64,000 bases of DNA from Glutamicibacter sp. MNS18 (GTDB lineage: Bacteria > Actinomycetota > Actinomycetes > Actinomycetales > Micrococcaceae), in NCBI RefSeq assembly GCF_026107515.2, contig NZ_JAPCHW010000013.1:30810-94809 (forward strand), read 5' to 3'. A model generated the notes under the pieces. The model was not told the DNA's origin and ran no database searches. It worked only from the letters and a program-made list of their open reading frames with translations. Both the position numbers and the translations under genes were made by a program. Positions 52,169 through 60,105 of this stretch are shown here, in pieces; positions within the stretch are counted from its first letter, which is position 1; every line of letters begins with the position of its first letter.

Positions 52169-53260
52169 TCAGGAGTTTGTGTCCACCGCCCTGGCCAGGG
52201 CGGCCAGCCGGGTTCCCAGCTCGGCGAACCCTGCGATTGGGTCGTTGCCGGTGACCACTAGGGCGTTGGCGGGTTTGCCCCACAGGCCGCGGAAGTCGGC
52301 CACGGTGGTGCCGAAGAGCAGCCGGGAGCCGGTTTCCACATCCACGTTCGCGGCCCGGGCCTGGTAGTCCAGGGTTCCGGCGGCAATGCCGGCGGCGAAG
52401 TAGTCGTGCACGTGGGCAATGTAGCCTTGGTCGTAGTCGCGGTGGAACTCGAAATAGAAACGCAAGGCGTCACTGAGATAGCGCAGCAACCGGTTTTCCG
52501 CGGTGCTGCGGGTTCCCGGTTCATCCTCGGCACGCACCTGCTCGGGTTCACCTCCGGCGGCGAGAGACAGCTGGTGGACGAAGTCGGGCTGCATTTCGAA
52601 GCGCTCGGTGGTATCCAGGGAGCACACGATCGGCAGCTTCGCCTCCTCCAACCCGGCGGCTGCGGCCGCCGTATAGGCGGCATAGACCTCGGCGGCCGCA
52701 TGCGGATCCACGTGGGTGTTCCATTCGGCGGTTGGCGTGGTGTTGCCCTGGTAGTAGAAGGCCCCGCCCATGATCACCACCCGGCGCAGCAACCACGGGA
52801 GTCGCGGTTCACGGCGCAGGGCGAGGGCGAAGTTGGTCAGCGGGGCACTAAGCAGGGCCGTCAGTTGGCCGGGTTCGGCCCGGGCAGCTTCGATCCAGTA
52901 GTCAATGGCATCCAAATCCGCGTCCGGTCCCGGGCCCGGATCCGGAAGCGTCGCGTAACCCACCCCCTGCGGGCCATGGGTTTCCTCGGTGGTCACCAGC
53001 GGTACCTGCAAGGGCGCCCTGGCACCGATCAGCACCGGCACCCCGGGCCGCCCGCACAGTGCAAGCAGGGCGCGGTTGTTGGCGGCCACCGCCTCGGCAT
53101 CCACGTTGCCCGGCGTGCTGGTCACCGCCACGATCTGCACGTGTTCGCAGGCACAGAGGTAGGCCAGGGCCAGCGCGTCATCGATCCCGGTATCGTTGTC
53201 GATCAGCAGGCGGACCGGTTCGGAGCCCGGGGTGTGCCCGGTACTGTCGCTAGCAGTCAT
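52169..53260 (-). CDS. Nucleoside hydrolase (IunH family)
   Basis: A 363-residue Ca-dependent enzyme cleaving nucleosides to base and ribose. ATG 53260 follows GAAGGGACA. The metal site is LLIDNDTGIDDALAL (the D-x-D-x-x-x-D-D signature), and further blocks are AVTSTPGNVDAE, NFALALRREP, VVIMGGAFYYQGNTTPTAEWN and HVDPHAAAEVY. Length exceeds the usual 310 residues. Adjacent to an ECF transporter operon, so a salvage role for imported nucleosides is likely. Confidence 0.9.
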   Translation of the reverse strand: MTASDSTGHTPGSEPVRLLIDNDTGIDDALALAYLCACEHVQIVAVTSTPGNVDAEAVAANNRALLALCGRPGVPVLIGARAPLQVPLVTTEETHGPQGVGYATLPDPGPGPDADLDAIDYWIEAARAEPGQLTALLSAPLTNFALALRREPRLPWLLRRVVIMGGAFYYQGNTTPTAEWNTHVDPHAAAEVYAAYTAAAAAGLEEAKLPIVCSLDTTERFEMQPDFVHQLSLAAGGEPEQVRAEDEPGTRSTAENRLLRYLSDALRFYFEFHRDYDQGYIAHVHDYFAAGIAAGTLDYQARAANVDVETGSRLLFGTTVADFRGLWGKPANALVVTGNDPIAGFAELGTRLAALARAVDTNS

Positions 53261-53389
53261 AGATGTCCCTTCGGGAATCGCTACGTGAATCGGGGAGCAC
53301 GCCGCGCGCTGCTCCGCCGGCAGGCCGGCACCCATCATCGTAGCCGAAGCCGTGCTCCACCTCGGCGAACTCAACTAGACTGAAACCTT

Positions 53390-54370
53390 GTGATGACTAC
53401 GCAAGAACCAAGCGATCAATCCCTCTCCTCCAACCCGGCCAGCACCCTGTTGGCTTGGGTCGTGCGAATCGTTTCCGTCCTGGGAGTGCTCGTCTGCCTA
53501 GCAGCAGGCTTTGCTTCCGGTGGCGCACTGCTGCACGGCCATCCGATGTACCTGGTGCTGCTGGCCGTGGTGTTTCTCGCCAGTTCATTGGTCGCCATCC
53601 GGGCTTGGCGTACCGAAGTCTCCTCGCCCCGAAGACACCTCGTGTTGCGCACCGCCGGGGCCCTGGGCTCCGTACTCGTGTTCGCGTCGGTGTGGTGGTT
53701 GGCACCCTACTCCGCTCTCGAGCCCGCGCATTCGGCCATGGTCTCCGATCATCAGGTGACGGTGACCGAAACGGCGACCCGGATCGTCTTGGAGCCGGTG
53801 GAACCCGGCAGCCACTTGGGGGTATTTTTCCAGCCCGGCGCCAGGGTTGATGCCCGCGCCTATACTGCGGTTCTGCGGCCGCTGGCCGAGAACGGGCATA
53901 CCGTGGTCATCCCGAAACAGCCGCTGGGCATCGGCTTTCTGGCCACCAACGCTTTCGCTGCGGTGCGCTCATCATTCGACCAGGTGGAAAGCTGGGTGGT
54001 TGGCGGGCATTCCCTGGGTGGGGTCGTGGCTTCCAATGACGCGGAGGCCTTCCACGTCTCACCTGGCCATCCGGTGCGCGGGTTGCTGTTGTTCGCGTCC
54101 TATCCGGTCACGGATTTGAGCGGGCTCAGTCTCCCGGTGCTCTCCATCTCCGGTTCCGGGGACGGGCTGGCTACCCCGCAGAAGATCGAGGCCTCCACGT
54201 CGTCGCTTCCGGTGGATACCGGGTACCTCGAAATCACCGGTGGCATCCATTCCTTCTTTGGTGACTACGGAATGCAGAACGGGGACGGCAGCCCGGAAAT
54301 CAGCCGAGATCAGGCCCGTCAGGAGATCTCCCGGGCCAGCGTGGACTTCGCGGAGACGCTCGGCCGGTAA
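53390..54370 (+). CDS. Membrane-anchored alpha/beta hydrolase
   Basis: A 326-residue protein. Three hydrophobic helices (about 22-45, 53-70, 84-108) precede a hydrolase domain on the outer face. Nucleophile elbow WVVGGHSLGGVVASN, acid in SISGSGDGLATP and His in TGGIHSFFGDYG form the triad. The substrate is unknown; similar alpha/beta hydrolases act as esterases or lipases. GTG 53390 or ATG 53393 could be the start. Confidence 0.75.
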   Translation: MMTTQEPSDQSLSSNPASTLLAWVVRIVSVLGVLVCLAAGFASGGALLHGHPMYLVLLAVVFLASSLVAIRAWRTEVSSPRRHLVLRTAGALGSVLVFASVWWLAPYSALEPAHSAMVSDHQVTVTETATRIVLEPVEPGSHLGVFFQPGARVDARAYTAVLRPLAENGHTVVIPKQPLGIGFLATNAFAAVRSSFDQVESWVVGGHSLGGVVASNDAEAFHVSPGHPVRGLLLFASYPVTDLSGLSLPVLSISGSGDGLATPQKIEASTSSLPVDTGYLEITGGIHSFFGDYGMQNGDGSPEISRDQARQEISRASVDFAETLGR

Positions 54371-54383
54371 GACCGGGATTCCG

Positions 54384-55409
54384 TTACAGCGATTGCGGTA
54401 ATTCCACACCCAATTCCTGTGCAATCCGGCGAAGGTCACTTACGGTGGTGGAATTCAGGCTCAGCGTGGTGTCCTCGGCCAGCTGCTCGGCAGTCGGCGC
54501 ATTCTCCCCCGGTGCCCGCACAGGCCGGGCTCCGGGTTCCAGCTCTGTGTCCTTCACGTGGGCAATGAACTCCTCCACCTGCGCGGTGTAATCGTCCAGA
54601 TCGCGCAGCTGCGCCACGTCCAAGGCAATGATCAAGGTGCCCTGCGCCTGTTCGCTCTCCCGGGCCGAGACCGTCTGAGAGCCGGAGAGCGCACCGCCCA
54701 GAGCCTCTACCAGCAAGGCGAGCCCGAATCCCTTGAATCCTCCGAATGGCTTGAGATGCCCGCCGGCTCCCGTCCATTCCCCGGGCACCTCGGAGCCGGC
54801 ATCCTTCTCGAAGTGCAGGCGCCCCGAGGCCACGGCGCTGGTGGCAAAATCGATGACCATATGCGGTGCCTGGGCCCGCGGGATCCCGGCGGCAATTGGG
54901 TTGGTGGACAGCCGTGGCTGGGTACCGCCCGGCGGTAGCACCGACTGCAGCGACCCGTTGTTGTTGCCGAACACCAGGGTGATGACCCCGGCCTCTGCGG
55001 CCTCCTCGCAGAAGGGTGCGAAACGTCCGGCAAAGTCGCTGTTGCGTACCGTGACGGCGCTGATCCCGTGGTCCTTGGCCCGTTGCACGGCCAGCACCGT
55101 GGCATCACGCAGCGCGAAGTGCCCGTGGGTGCGGTTCCCGTTCAGGGTCACCAGTGCCCCGGTGTCCTTCTCGATGGTGGCCCGGGCCGCGGCGTTGGTG
55201 GTCCCGTCGGCGGCACGATCCACATATTCCGGCAGCCTGCGCAACCCGTGCGAGGGGTGGCCGGCCAGTTCCGAGGCCAGCAGGTGGTGGGCCATGTACT
55301 CCGCATCCGTCTGGCTGGCACCCACGGCGCGCATGCTGCGCACCGTGAAATCGCGCAAGTCAAGGGAGGAGAAGCTCGTCTCGTTTACCTGCTGGGTTAC
55401 GTTGGTCAC
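54384..55409 (-). CDS. Malate/L-lactate dehydrogenase-family oxidoreductase (second Ldh2)
   Basis: A 341-residue enzyme of the same fold as the one at 41597, but with the full N-terminal region: FTVRSMRAVGASQTDAEYMAHHLLASELAGHPSHGLRRLPEYV (catalytic His in SHG). Further blocks: SDFAGRFAPFCEEAAEAGVITLVFGNNN, STNPIAAGIPR, MVIDFATSAVASGRL, FGGFKGFGLALLVEALGG (G-G-x-K-G). GTG 55409 follows GAGGAG by 5 bases. The two Ldh2 genes of the window are too different for a recent duplication. Monocistronic. Confidence 0.85.
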   Translation of the reverse strand: MTNVTQQVNETSFSSLDLRDFTVRSMRAVGASQTDAEYMAHHLLASELAGHPSHGLRRLPEYVDRAADGTTNAAARATIEKDTGALVTLNGNRTHGHFALRDATVLAVQRAKDHGISAVTVRNSDFAGRFAPFCEEAAEAGVITLVFGNNNGSLQSVLPPGGTQPRLSTNPIAAGIPRAQAPHMVIDFATSAVASGRLHFEKDAGSEVPGEWTGAGGHLKPFGGFKGFGLALLVEALGGALSGSQTVSARESEQAQGTLIIALDVAQLRDLDDYTAQVEEFIAHVKDTELEPGARPVRAPGENAPTAEQLAEDTTLSLNSTTVSDLRRIAQELGVELPQSL

Positions 55410-55929
55410 TGCCGCTCCTCGTGTCCGGTTCGTCGATCGCTGGTTTCTACGGATACTGCCCCACCGGGCGCCGGGATTCAACTTGGCGCCCGGACGGCCA
55501 CAGCACGGGGTAACCTCCCGTGCCACCGGCATCCTTGGCGTACGGAGGTCGCCCCGGGGTGTCGTCCACGGTGGTCCGTCATCGCCAAGCACATGGTTCT
55601 GCTGCACCATGAGGGAACAGTTCCTGAACGCTACTTGTTGTTAAGAACGGAATGCGACACTTGCGATGCGACCCAACGAGAAGAAGTGCCACATAGCCGC
55701 ACCATCGGGCAGGACGGCTAGAAAAGTCCGCTGAAGCGCCTGACGGATACCGGGGTCGAGGTGACTGTGGTCGCGCCCGATTCAGACGATTTCCTCGCCC
55801 TGGTCGACGATTGAGACTGAGGAGACACCACGGTGGATTTGACGCTGGACTAGGCTATTGCCGCATCATTGACGGGATAGCGAACAACAAGATGGTGCCC
55901 GCAGCAGCGATCTCCGGGCACCGTCCTGG
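55410..55929. other. 520-base stretch, short gene fragment only
   Basis: No complete gene. A 28-codon piece before TGA near 55812 reads LTDTGVEVTVVAPDSDDFLALVDD, like the C-terminal end of an acylhydrolase or nucleotide-binding protein, with no start. It may be another decay remnant. Confidence 0.35.
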
Positions 55930-56226
55930 TTAGAGTTCTACGATCTCGAATTCCATCAGATCCGCGCTGCTCGCCACAGGCTTCCTCGCATCTCCTCCGG
56001 CATGAGCCGCATCCGAACGCTGCGCCCGCCAGTTCTCGAAATCCTCACGGCTGGCCCACTGGGTGAAAACGAAGTAACGGTCCTCGCCCGCCACCGGGCG
56101 CAAGAGCTTGAAGCCCTCGAAGCCCGGGGAACCATCCACCGAGTGCTTGCGTGCGGCAAAACGCTTCTCCAGCTCCGGGCCAGCCTCACCGGGAACCTTC
56201 AGTGCATTGATGACGACAATCGACAT
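55930..56226 (-). CDS. Antibiotic biosynthesis monooxygenase-domain protein (haem-degrading HmoB/MhuD type)
   Basis: A 98-residue ABM-fold protein starting MSIVVINALKVPGEAGPELEKRF. AARKHSVDGSPGFEGFKLLRP holds the Asn/Trp-flanked region, and FVFTQWASREDFENWRAQ is the family C-terminal block. The subgroup with HxxxGSPGFEGFKLLRP is that of MhuD/HmoB haem-degrading enzymes; His in KHSV aligns with their haem ligand. It would release iron from haem in the cytosol. Monocistronic. Confidence 0.82.
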   Translation of the reverse strand: MSIVVINALKVPGEAGPELEKRFAARKHSVDGSPGFEGFKLLRPVAGEDRYFVFTQWASREDFENWRAQRSDAAHAGGDARKPVASSADLMEFEIVEL

Positions 56227-56393
56227 GCTGGTTTCTTCCTTTCCGCGCCCGGCTGGTTCCGGGATATTTGACGCTTCGGCACCAGCCTACGCCCCATGGC
56301 GTGAAGAAGCCGTGCATCGCGTCATCGTCTGCCGTAGGCCCGGAACAGGTAGCCGCCAGACCCATTGGACGTTGATGTATCTATTCGTATGGA

Positions 56394-58085
56394 TTACTGC
56401 GCCAGCCGGTACGCACGGTGTTTACTGGTGGCTGGAGCTGTGGGCGCAATGAGGCCATTGTCCACCATTCGACGCAATACCGGTCGCAGATGGCTCACCG
56501 AACGCCTCGTTTCAACGCTGATCTGGCGAACATTCAGCTCCGAGCGCTTCTCGAGCAAATCCACGACAGCCCGTTCCAGCTCACTGAGGTTGGTTTGAGC
56601 GTGAACTTGCAGGAAGTATCGCCCCTCGCTGGGAGAGTAGCCGACCAACCCGAGTCGTTCCATCCGCTGCAGCGCTACCTGCTGCTCCGACGTGTCAACA
56701 CCCAACTGCAGCCGGAGTTCATCCAGGCTGGCCGAATCCAAATGGTGCAACAAGGCCAATGTCTGATCCTCCAGATTGCTTCGTTCCCCTCCCGGAAGGT
56801 CGGCCAGCCATCGGAGCATATCCGGATTCAGCAGGCCATAGCGACTAAGGGTTACCACGAACTGGGCAATGGAACTTCGGAACCCTGGCGCAGGGAGCCC
56901 ACTTTGCTGCATTACCCCGCGCATACGCGGGATTCCGGAACCTTGGTTCTCACAGACTGATTCCGAACGGTCTCGAAATTCCACATCGGTCAACAGCTTG
57001 GACAGTACTTGGTTCCGGGAGCGAGACATGCCATTGTCTATGCTTTCGATCCGGCGTCCCCAGATGCCGCCTGGGCTATATACCTCCAAACGATCCGAAT
57101 ACAGTTCCACCCGCACCTGATCTCCTTGAGCGTACGAGCTGTAGTCGCGGTGGGTTACCGCATTCACCACTGCTTCTCGCAACGCTTCGACGGGGATTTC
57201 CGGAACCTCCTCGGCTCCTGCACCTCGCATCACACGTCGATGCCGCAGATTGCGCAAGACGACTTTGACCGTGTCATCAACCATGTCGGGTATAGCGCCC
57301 TCCAAGACTGCACTGTCAACGAGCCCCGTCCCCTGTGTCATATCCTCCTTGGATTTACCTGGATAGGCTGCGAAACTAATCATCAGCTGCCCGAAGAACT
57401 GCTGCGGGTATTTACCCACGGAGAGCAACCCGGCAAGCGTAGGATGCTCAGTATCGGTAGCGAGGACTTGAAGCCTGCGCAGGATTTCTGTTTGCCCCGA
57501 GGTTCCCACTACCGCACGCGGCCTTCGAGAGGACACCCTGTCAATGAGTTTTCGAACAAGTACTGGATCAAGATCGTCCATTTTCGCGTTCTCAACCGGA
57601 GCGTAATCTTCTCGACTGACATTCTCGATATTGGAAAGCAGGTAAACCTCATGCGTTCCGAGCTTGTGGTCCCCGTCTCCCATCCTCCCGAAGCTGCCGT
57701 TTTCCTTGCCTCGCGAAACGACAAAACACGGTTTCTGCGCAGCAGGTAACTCCGCGATTTCCAATACCACCACCTGATTGCCCTCGAAGACGAACTGGTC
57801 CAGGGTTGCGCTTGGTTGCGGAAGAACTTTGGCCGAAGGGCCCCTTAACCCCGCTTTCAACTGATCGATAATCTGCGAAGCATCGAAATCTGGCGAGGTC
57901 GAGAACCCATTGGCCTCATCCAGCCCCAGGATGATGATCCCCCCGGCAGTATTACTGAAAGCACTGACTGTCGCCCAGATACTGTCGCCGATTTTCCGGA
58001 TCGTACGTTTCGCCTCCACACGCGCAGTATCACTGCCTAGCTGCCGGAGTTCACCCACGATCGACTGCAACGACTCGCCATCCAT
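56394..58085 (-). CDS. AlbA-domain (Schlafen-like) ATP-binding regulator
   Basis: A 563-residue protein. ATG 58085 follows GGAAGG; a GTG at 58127 is also in frame. N-terminal AlbA_2 domain: VEAKRTIRKIGDSIWATVSAFSNTAGGIIILGLDE, with SFGRMGDGDHKL. After about residue 300 a GHKL-type ATPase region shows EIPVEALREAVVNAVTHRDYSSY, QVRVELYSDRLEVYSPGG and ENQGSGIPRM. The C-terminal 170 residues carry winged-helix segments. Related proteins regulate transcription or belong to defence loci. Large palindromes just upstream (58142-58187) suggest autoregulation. Confidence 0.8.
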   Translation of the reverse strand: MDGESLQSIVGELRQLGSDTARVEAKRTIRKIGDSIWATVSAFSNTAGGIIILGLDEANGFSTSPDFDASQIIDQLKAGLRGPSAKVLPQPSATLDQFVFEGNQVVVLEIAELPAAQKPCFVVSRGKENGSFGRMGDGDHKLGTHEVYLLSNIENVSREDYAPVENAKMDDLDPVLVRKLIDRVSSRRPRAVVGTSGQTEILRRLQVLATDTEHPTLAGLLSVGKYPQQFFGQLMISFAAYPGKSKEDMTQGTGLVDSAVLEGAIPDMVDDTVKVVLRNLRHRRVMRGAGAEEVPEIPVEALREAVVNAVTHRDYSSYAQGDQVRVELYSDRLEVYSPGGIWGRRIESIDNGMSRSRNQVLSKLLTDVEFRDRSESVCENQGSGIPRMRGVMQQSGLPAPGFRSSIAQFVVTLSRYGLLNPDMLRWLADLPGGERSNLEDQTLALLHHLDSASLDELRLQLGVDTSEQQVALQRMERLGLVGYSPSEGRYFLQVHAQTNLSELERAVVDLLEKRSELNVRQISVETRRSVSHLRPVLRRMVDNGLIAPTAPATSKHRAYRLAQ

Positions 58086-58141
58086 CGCATACCTTCCATA
58101 GATCACCGACGATTCAATTGTACCCACTGATCATCGAATAA

Positions 58142-58187
58142 TCATCAGTGATGCCATCACTTTCCATAGTGACGCCATCACTGATGA
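58142..58187. promoter_or_regulatory. 46-bp imperfect palindrome upstream of the AlbA gene
   Basis: The segment starts TCATCAGTGATG and ends with the inverse CATCACTGATGA; over its 46 bases it matches its own reverse complement at 38. It lies 57 bases from the preferred start of the AlbA gene. ATCACT/AGTGAT half-sites occur four times in it. Confidence 0.7.
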
Positions 58188-58333
58188 AAGCCGCCAACGG
58201 GACCAGGCCCTCACTGCCAACCCGCGCGGCATGAGCTTTACTTGTCAATAAATAACCATGTCAGAAATCATTTATGCGTCAGTTTCAACGCGGTTCCTGC
58301 CCACCAATCCGTCATTTCTAGCCGCATCACCTC

Positions 58334-58377
58334 GCCATCACTTTGTTCACTGATAGCATCACTCTTAACACTGATGA
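58334..58377. promoter_or_regulatory. Second ATCACT-type repeat cluster
   Basis: GCCATCACTTT and CACTGATGA, both also present in the 58142-58187 palindrome, recur here with TTCACTGATAGCATCACT between them. The two clusters are 147 bases apart. The rest of the stretch 58188-58744 shows no gene. Confidence 0.6.
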
Positions 58378-58744
58378 ACACAGTGGCAAAGTGACTGTGA
58401 AGTGACGGGAACAAACCCTCGGTTGCCCTGGTGTTCGGCATACGTCAAACCATGCCGCCTGTCGTGTATCGGCACCAATAGCGTCTTTCGAGGTCTACAG
58501 GTTTTCACCTGGCTGCGCCAACAACGGCCACAGGTTCAACGAGAACATCGAAAGCCTGTGCGACCTGCCCTGATTGCCAACCACGTCGCTCATTGTTCCT
58601 TGGGACTGCCGGCTTCACCGAAGGCAAGGACGAAGCAGGCTGCCGCCCCGGGCTCCCGATGGCCCAGGTTCCACGCCCAGGGTCACGGCAGACCCGTGCG
58701 CCGGAAAGTCCACAGCACCGTCCACCTTGGCGGCAGTGGGACAG

Positions 58745-59473
58745 GTGAATGCCGCCCGGTGGGTGGGGCTGACCTCCACCCCGTACCGCGCCGATGAGCT
58801 CAACGGGCTGATCACCATGCAGTGCGGTCCGATCCGCTACGACCTGGACTCGCCCTTGGCCGCCACCCGTGAACTGCGTATCCACCACACCGACTTCGAG
58901 CCCGAATCCCATGAGACGGACGGCGCGGGGATGCAGGAGCTGTGCAACGAGATCGCGCACGATGAGCAGCGGAACCGACAGATCGTGGAGTTGATCATGG
59001 CCGAACTGAGCGACGGGCGCCACTGCCTGGTGCTCTCGAACCGGACGCAACACATTCACAGCCTCACCGAGCTGGTCCAGGAAGCGGGGATCGAGGCACC
59101 GGTGATTGGATTACACGGAAAGCTGGGCAAGAAGGAACGGCAGGAGGTCACCGGCACACTGCAGCTGGTTGATGCTGCCGGCTTCGCCTACGTGGTCATC
59201 GCCTCGGACAAAATCGCCGACGAGGGGTTCAACCTGCCAGGGCTCGATACCCTGTTCCTGGTTTCACCGGTCAGCTTCAAGGGAAAGATCGAGCAATTGA
59301 TCGGACGGATTCAGCGCACCGATGATGCGGAACGAGTCATCCAGATCCATGACTTCGTAGACTCGAACGTCGGCGTTTTCGAGGCCATGGCCCGTCGCCG
59401 CCATCATGTCATCCGAAAGCGTGGCTTCAACCTGTCTATGGCCAACCAAACGGCACTGTTGGCCGGCGACTGA
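58745..59473 (+). pseudogene. DEAD/DEAH (SF2) helicase C-terminal fragment
   Basis: Codons from about 58745 give ARWVGLTSTPYRADELNGLI (motif III-like), and later HCLVLSNRTQHIHSL, APVIGLHGKLGKKER, YVVIASDKIADEGFNLPGL (motif V) and EQLIGRIQRT (motif VI Q-x-x-G-R-x-x-R). The N-terminal RecA domain with Walker A and DExH is missing, and no valid start lies before the conserved part. Helicases of this type occur in restriction and other defence systems. Fragment, probably not functional. Confidence 0.75.
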
Positions 59474-59515
59474 CTGCCGTCGGCACAAGTGTCACTGGCA
59501 TGGGGATTGGGGCTA

Positions 59516-59908
59516 TCAACCCGGTTCATGGCTACCATCCACATCGATTCGGCCGGTCTTCAACATCCAGCGTTCGAAAGGCCAAGTCAGGAACGGCAGG
59601 GTCGAGGAAACCCAACCGATGAGCAAGACCCAGACCTTCCACCGGAAGGTCACGGCGGCAAACAATGCGGCTGCGAGGTAGCACAGCCAGGTAATACCGT
59701 GTGCCCAGCCGAAGATCGTCACGCCAATGCCGTTGCCGTTGATCAGGTACTTGAAGGCCATCCCGGTGAGCATGCCCACCCACGTGAAGCACTCGACAAA
59801 CGATACGACCCGGAAGATCGAGCGGGCACCACTTTGCCATCTCAATGAGCCCCTGTTCGCCATCGACTCTCTGCCTTTGACATCAACGACAGATTCAACG
59901 GCGGTCAT
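59516..59908 (-). CDS. DUF3817 membrane protein
   Basis: A 130-residue protein with three hydrophobic helices: ARSIFRVVSFVECFTWVGMLTGMAFKYL, FGWAHGITWLCYLAAALFAAV and VWVLLIGWVSSTLPFLTWPFERWM. The E-x-x-T-W-V...G-H-G pattern is typical of the DUF3817 family found in actinobacteria. No function known. It converges on the helicase fragment with only 40 bases between stops. Confidence 0.82.
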   Translation of the reverse strand: MTAVESVVDVKGRESMANRGSLRWQSGARSIFRVVSFVECFTWVGMLTGMAFKYLINGNGIGVTIFGWAHGITWLCYLAAALFAAVTFRWKVWVLLIGWVSSTLPFLTWPFERWMLKTGRIDVDGSHEPG

Positions 59909-60105
59909 TTTGGGCTCCTTGGATGGCTTCGTGACTGGTCAGTGACTCCAGCTAAGCATAGCCTTACTTCAGAGGCGAAAGGGTTCCTTGGTAACGCACG
60001 ACACACCATTCTGCATGTCCGCGATTGATCTTCTCGACTCCCGTTGCTCGACTCCTCCGCAAGTTCCAAAGCAGGATGGCAGACGGGTTCCGGGGTTCCA
60101 CTCAA

